Below, in pieces: positions 60,374 to 64,000 of a DNA stretch of 64,000 bases (positions are counted from its first letter, which is position 1; every line of letters begins with the position of its first letter). Made by a program: the position numbers and the translations under genes. The stretch is from Dioscorea cayenensis subsp. rotundata (Eukaryota; Streptophyta; Magnoliopsida; Dioscoreales; Dioscoreaceae): positions 30,435,916-30,499,915 of the forward strand of contig NC_052489.1 of assembly GCF_009730915.1 (NCBI RefSeq). The letters run 5' to 3'. The notes under the pieces are model-generated. The model was not told the DNA's origin and searched no databases. It saw nothing but the letters and a program-made list of their open reading frames with translations.

Positions 60374-60731
60374 TTAAGAAGATCCATGAGACAACATGGC
60401 CTTCCTGAGTTCAGCAGCATCCACCTCCGGCCCCTTGTTCCCCGGCCGGTAATATCCAGTAACAGGATCAGGCACCCAAGAAGAAGTATTTGCTTGTGAA
60501 GAGAAACCACCAACTGACTCTTTCTTGCTCTTCTTCACCATCCCTGCCTTCTCCTCCACAGCTCTTCCGGAGTACCATCTCCTGCCACACATATCAATTA
60601 ATCACTCATAACTCAAACTCCAAAAACAGATGCTATATATATATATATATATATATATATAAGCATGTTTATACTTACCTACTGATGGCTCTGAAGATAA
60701 TAAGCCTAGTGTTTGCAAGAGAAGAAGCCAT
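60374..60731 (-). CDS. SAG21/LEA5-like late embryogenesis abundant protein (LEA_3 family)
   Basis: Two minus-strand exons (60731-60679 and 60581-60374) give an 86-residue protein. The N-terminus MASSLANTRLIIFRAISRRW is basic, hydroxylated and free of acidic residues, like a mitochondrial presequence. The family hallmark WVPDPVTGYYRPGN is at 53-66, followed by EVDAAELRKAML. Arabidopsis SAG21/AtLEA5 is a mitochondrial protein induced by senescence, drought and oxidative stress. An intron within the presequence region is usual for this family. A TA microsatellite lies in the intron and a TATA box about 40 bases upstream of the ATG. Confidence 0.92.
60640..60662. repeat. TA microsatellite in the LEA5-like intron
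   Basis: About eleven TA units within the short intron (60582-60678), near the donor side. Likely variable in length between individuals. Confidence 0.8.
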
Positions 60732-60771
60732 TGAGAGATGATTGTGTTACAGTTGAATTTATGTATAAGTA

Positions 60772-60779
60772 TTTATAGA
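60772..60779 (-). promoter_or_regulatory. TATA box of the LEA5-like gene
   Basis: CTATAAAT on the minus strand, about 41-48 bases upstream of the start codon, implying a very short leader of roughly 10-20 bases. Confidence 0.5.
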
Positions 60780-60784
60780 CAGAA

Positions 60785-61957
60785 GAAGAGGAGAAGGAGA
60801 AGGCAATGAGGACAAATGTGTGAGGAGAGACGAAGCCGTGGAGCTCTTTGTTTGTGATATTATTAATAACAATGGATGTCAATAGCTTGCGTATCACCAT
60901 CATGCACTTGGTTTGCAAATGGGATTACCTATTTCTTGGTCTTTGTGGTTTGTGTTTGGCTGCCCGTGGTGTGATCATGGTGGCAACTTGCTTCTTAGAA
61001 GCTTTGATCTTTCTATATATATATTTATATATATCATATGCGTGGTTTATATATTTGTTTCTTTATTGCCACCTTTGTAATTGTAAGGATGCTTGCTGGA
61101 GTTTTCATAGAGTCAGACGTTAATGGCTTTCTGATTGATTGAGAAGCCATACTTCTTTTGTTCCTATTTATGACAAACACGATGTTGCACTGAACTTTTT
61201 GTCTTCTTTATTATTATTTTTTTTAGCTGTCGATATGTATGCCATTGTTTAGTCTGTTTATTTTATATTCATAAAAATACTATTTGAGTTAAATAAATAC
61301 ACACACAATGATAACAGAATAATATCATCTAAACAAATCCTCTCAAGATTATAATTTCAAAAAAATTCAATAGAAATTATAGTTTTGTATATCATTTTTA
61401 TCTTTCATTCAATAGAAATTCCTATTATTCTTATTTTTGTTTATACCTTCCTTGACCCCACCCACTTCACCATAAAAGGATGATAGTTTAAATTATAATA
61501 ATTTCATTTACTTTTCTTTAAAAATAAAGAAATAATACAATTTTGTCAAAGAAAAAGAAACTTTCAAAAAGTTATAAATGATTCCTTGTGTAATCCAACT
61601 TGGTCCAATTCCACAATGTGAAATAAAATAAAAGAAACGGGTCACATTATCTAGCTCAAGTTTTACAAGAACTAATCACTAAAGTATCATTTATCACTCC
61701 TTTCTAGATGACATTTCATTAAAGGAATCATTAATTTTATCCCAAGTCATATAAAATATTTTTTTAGCTTTGTAAAAATAGAGGTTAAATACACGTTGGA
61801 CACTTGGTCTCATTTTGGAGTCAAATGCTTGAGTCTTTAAAAAACACCACAAATAAAGCATGCTCCTCGTGATCATCACTTTTGTCTCATCACCACCGTC
61901 AAATCAAAGAGAAGCCATTGACGACGAGAGGCGGAGCTCGAGAGGAGAGAATCGAAG
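60785..61957. other. Divergent spacer between LEA5-like and PP1 genes
   Basis: Promoter region for both genes, AT-rich in the middle (61,200-61,700). A 92-codon ORF at 60,848 is low-complexity and has no domain. The last about 100 bases before 61,958 are GC-richer, as expected for a leader. Confidence 0.5.
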
Positions 61958-64000
61958 ATGATGATGACGATGAGCTCCATGGGGGCGATCGAGGCCTCCG
62001 TGCTAGACGACATCATACGGCGGCTACTGGCCGGTGGCGCGGCTGGGAAGCAGGTCCAGCTCTCCGAGGCTGAGATCCGCCAGCTCTGCGTCGAGAGCCG
62101 CAGGATTTTCTTATCCCAGCCAAACCTCCTTCGTCTTTCCGCGCCTATCAAGATCTGCGGTCAGTCCTCTAAATCTCTCCTGCTTTCGGTCTTGTGGTGC
62201 TTTTGATTGTCACTTGTTGCCAAGATGATTTTGTTTTCCATATGGGGATTGGGTTCAAAAATGATTTGAGTAACTCGTTGGTGATGAGGGAATTTGGGGA
62301 AAGTTGGGAATTTTTATGTGTTTTATGAGGATTGAAGCGTTTCTGAAGAAAAGGTTGGATTTTTTAGCCGTCCCAAGTTTGTTTTGTTAGATTTGTATCT
62401 GATGAGTTTCAATATATTCTAGGGTTCTTAATTCGAGCTGTTTATACATTTAAATTGTTTTCAACGAGGATATGATTTGATGTACCGTGCATTGAATGAC
62501 CATTTGGTTTCAATTGGTATGCAGAGGATTTGAAACAAATTGGAGGTGATTTGAGTGTGAAAATTGAAAACCATTGATTGATTATTGACATATTCTACGA
62601 TTATGAAGAAAATTAGGGAAATTTTGGCAAATTTAGTTGCAAGTTATGTTTTTGTTTCTGATATTAAAGTGTTGGTAAGATTGGTAGGAGAAATTACAAA
62701 CTTAGTTTCAGTTCTATCAACCCTAAATGGTGAAACCTTTTTTCATCATTCTCTCTGTTTCTCTTCTATGTTGAATTATGGAATTTGTTTTGCTTGAATT
62801 TTCAGATACATAGAGTTAATCTAATCATGCAATTAATTCTGCATTCTGGAAGTTGAAGAAGAGCATGCTGAATTAAAGAAAGCTGTGTGATGTTTAATCA
62901 CCAAGCGAGCTTTTGTTTTCAGTGTCCATTTACTATTGTTATTCTTTTTTATTGGATTATGACCAAACTTTGTTCAGATTTTGACAAACAGAAACAGACT
63001 AGAAAATTCTTTTGAAGTTTGTAATGTTGCAAATGTGATTCCAGGTGATATACATGGACAATTTATTGACCTCTTAAGGCTGTTTGAATGCGGTGGCTTC
63101 CCTCCTTCGGCATCTTACTTATTTCTTGGGGACTATGTCGATCGTGGTAAACATAGCTTAGAGACGATATGTTTGCTTCTTGCATATAAGATCAAGTACC
63201 CTGACAAGCTCTTTCTTCTGAGAGGAAACCATGAGGACCCAAAAGTTAATCGGGTTTATGGATTTTACGATGAATGTAAAAGGAGATTTAATGTCAGACT
63301 CTGGAAGATATTTACCGATTGTTTTAATTGTCTTCCCGTTGCTGCACTCATAGACGAAAAGATATTGTGCATGCATGGAGGCCTGTCACCGGAGTTGAAT
63401 ACTTTGGATCAAATAAAGGATATTGAGAGGCCAACTGAAATTCCAGACAGTGGTCTTCTCTGTGATTTGCTATGGTCTGATCCTGATCCTGATCCTAGTA
63501 CTGAAGGATGGGGAGAAAGTGACAGAGGGGTATCATGTACTTTTGGTGCCAATAAGCTTGTTGAATTTTTGGAGAAGAATGAACTCGACCTCCTTGTACG
63601 AGGCCATCAGGTCAGTCGATACTTCTGTCTTCAAGAATGCAAGTGTTCAAATAGTGTGAAATATACCTCAAACACTTTCCTTTTCAATTCTTAGGTTGTT
63701 GAGGATGGATATGAGTTTTTTGCGCAACGGAGACTAGTAACAATATTTTCGGCGCCTAACTACTGTGGGGAATTTGATAATGCCGGTGCTCTATTGAGCA
63801 TAGATGACTCCCTACTTTGTTCATTTGAGATCTTGAAACCTCTAGAAAGCAAAGCTAAAGCTGGTAGCTCAAACACATTGAAACCGCTACCAAAGAAGGT
63901 AAATTCCTTTCATTTTTTGTTGAATTCTCGTTAAATTATAGCAGCAATGTCAACATAAATCTTTTTTTTTTTTAACATCTTTTGTGTATGTTCGATCAAC
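61958..64000 (+). CDS. Serine/threonine protein phosphatase PP1 catalytic subunit (TOPP), 3' end outside window
   Basis: Three exons (61958-62159, 63045-63610, 63695-63898) give 324 in-frame residues, ending at a GTAAAT donor. The final short exon lies beyond the window. All metal-site motifs are present: GDIHG (68-72), GDYVDRG (96-102), RGNHE (127-131), and later [12 protein letters not shown] and [14 protein letters not shown]1 removes phosphate from Ser/Thr and is directed by regulatory subunits. Most of the protein is close to Arabidopsis TOPPs. Two local oddities are a three-residue longer loop at [12 protein letters not shown] and LLVRGHQ where LICRAHQ is usual. The start at 61958 gives [20 protein letters not shown], matching TOPP N-termini. 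Confidence 0.93.

Noticed and set aside
60848-61123. 91-codon hydrophobic ORF
   Set aside because: Low-complexity, Tyr/Leu/Ile-rich, in the promoter region between divergent genes; no support as a gene.

Overview
This is a 64 kb piece of plant nuclear genome. Genes have spliced exons with GT..AG introns, and the proteins are plant families: plant-type ABCC transporter, SPX-RING E3 ligase, a DYW-class PPR protein and a SAG21/LEA5 protein. The spaces between genes are AT-rich and full of plant transposon remains. GC-rich first exons (both ABCC genes, CAP-D3, the auxilin gene) suggest a monocot, probably not a grass. That is an inference and no species is claimed.

Layout. 1-7.9 kb is transposon debris: a broken transposon-associated ORF, then a degraded L1-type LINE on the minus strand. 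8.9-33.3 kb is the first copy of a tandem segmental duplication: an intact ABCC transporter (+), an intact BAH1/NLA-like SPX-RING ligase (-), TCTP (-), an auxilin-related J-protein (+) and a 3'-truncated RING-H2 pseudogene (+). A 1.15 kb hAT-type non-autonomous element lies between TCTP and the auxilin gene. 33.3-48.8 kb is the second copy: an intact ABCC paralogue (+), a BAH1-like pseudogene that has lost its RING half and sits beside a dead Ty1/copia element (itself carrying a SINE), and a fuller RING-H2 gene (+). TCTP and the auxilin gene are absent from this copy. 49.8-64 kb is single-copy and gene-dense: condensin-II CAP-D3 (+), ribosomal protein eL22 (+), a DYW PPR editing factor (+), a SAG21/LEA5-like mitochondrial protein (-) and a PP1 catalytic subunit (+) whose last exon runs off the window.

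The main result is the duplication and its aftermath. The order ABCC-BAH1-(TCTP-auxilin)-RING occurs twice head to tail, with the junction at about 33.26-33.34 kb. Gene loss since then has been reciprocal: BAH1 survives in copy 1, the better RING gene in copy 2, and ABCC in both with identical coding-exon lengths from exon 2 onward. No operon-like system or clearly new gene family is visible. Exon joins were made by eye from splice sites and reading frame, and percentages of identity were not computed.
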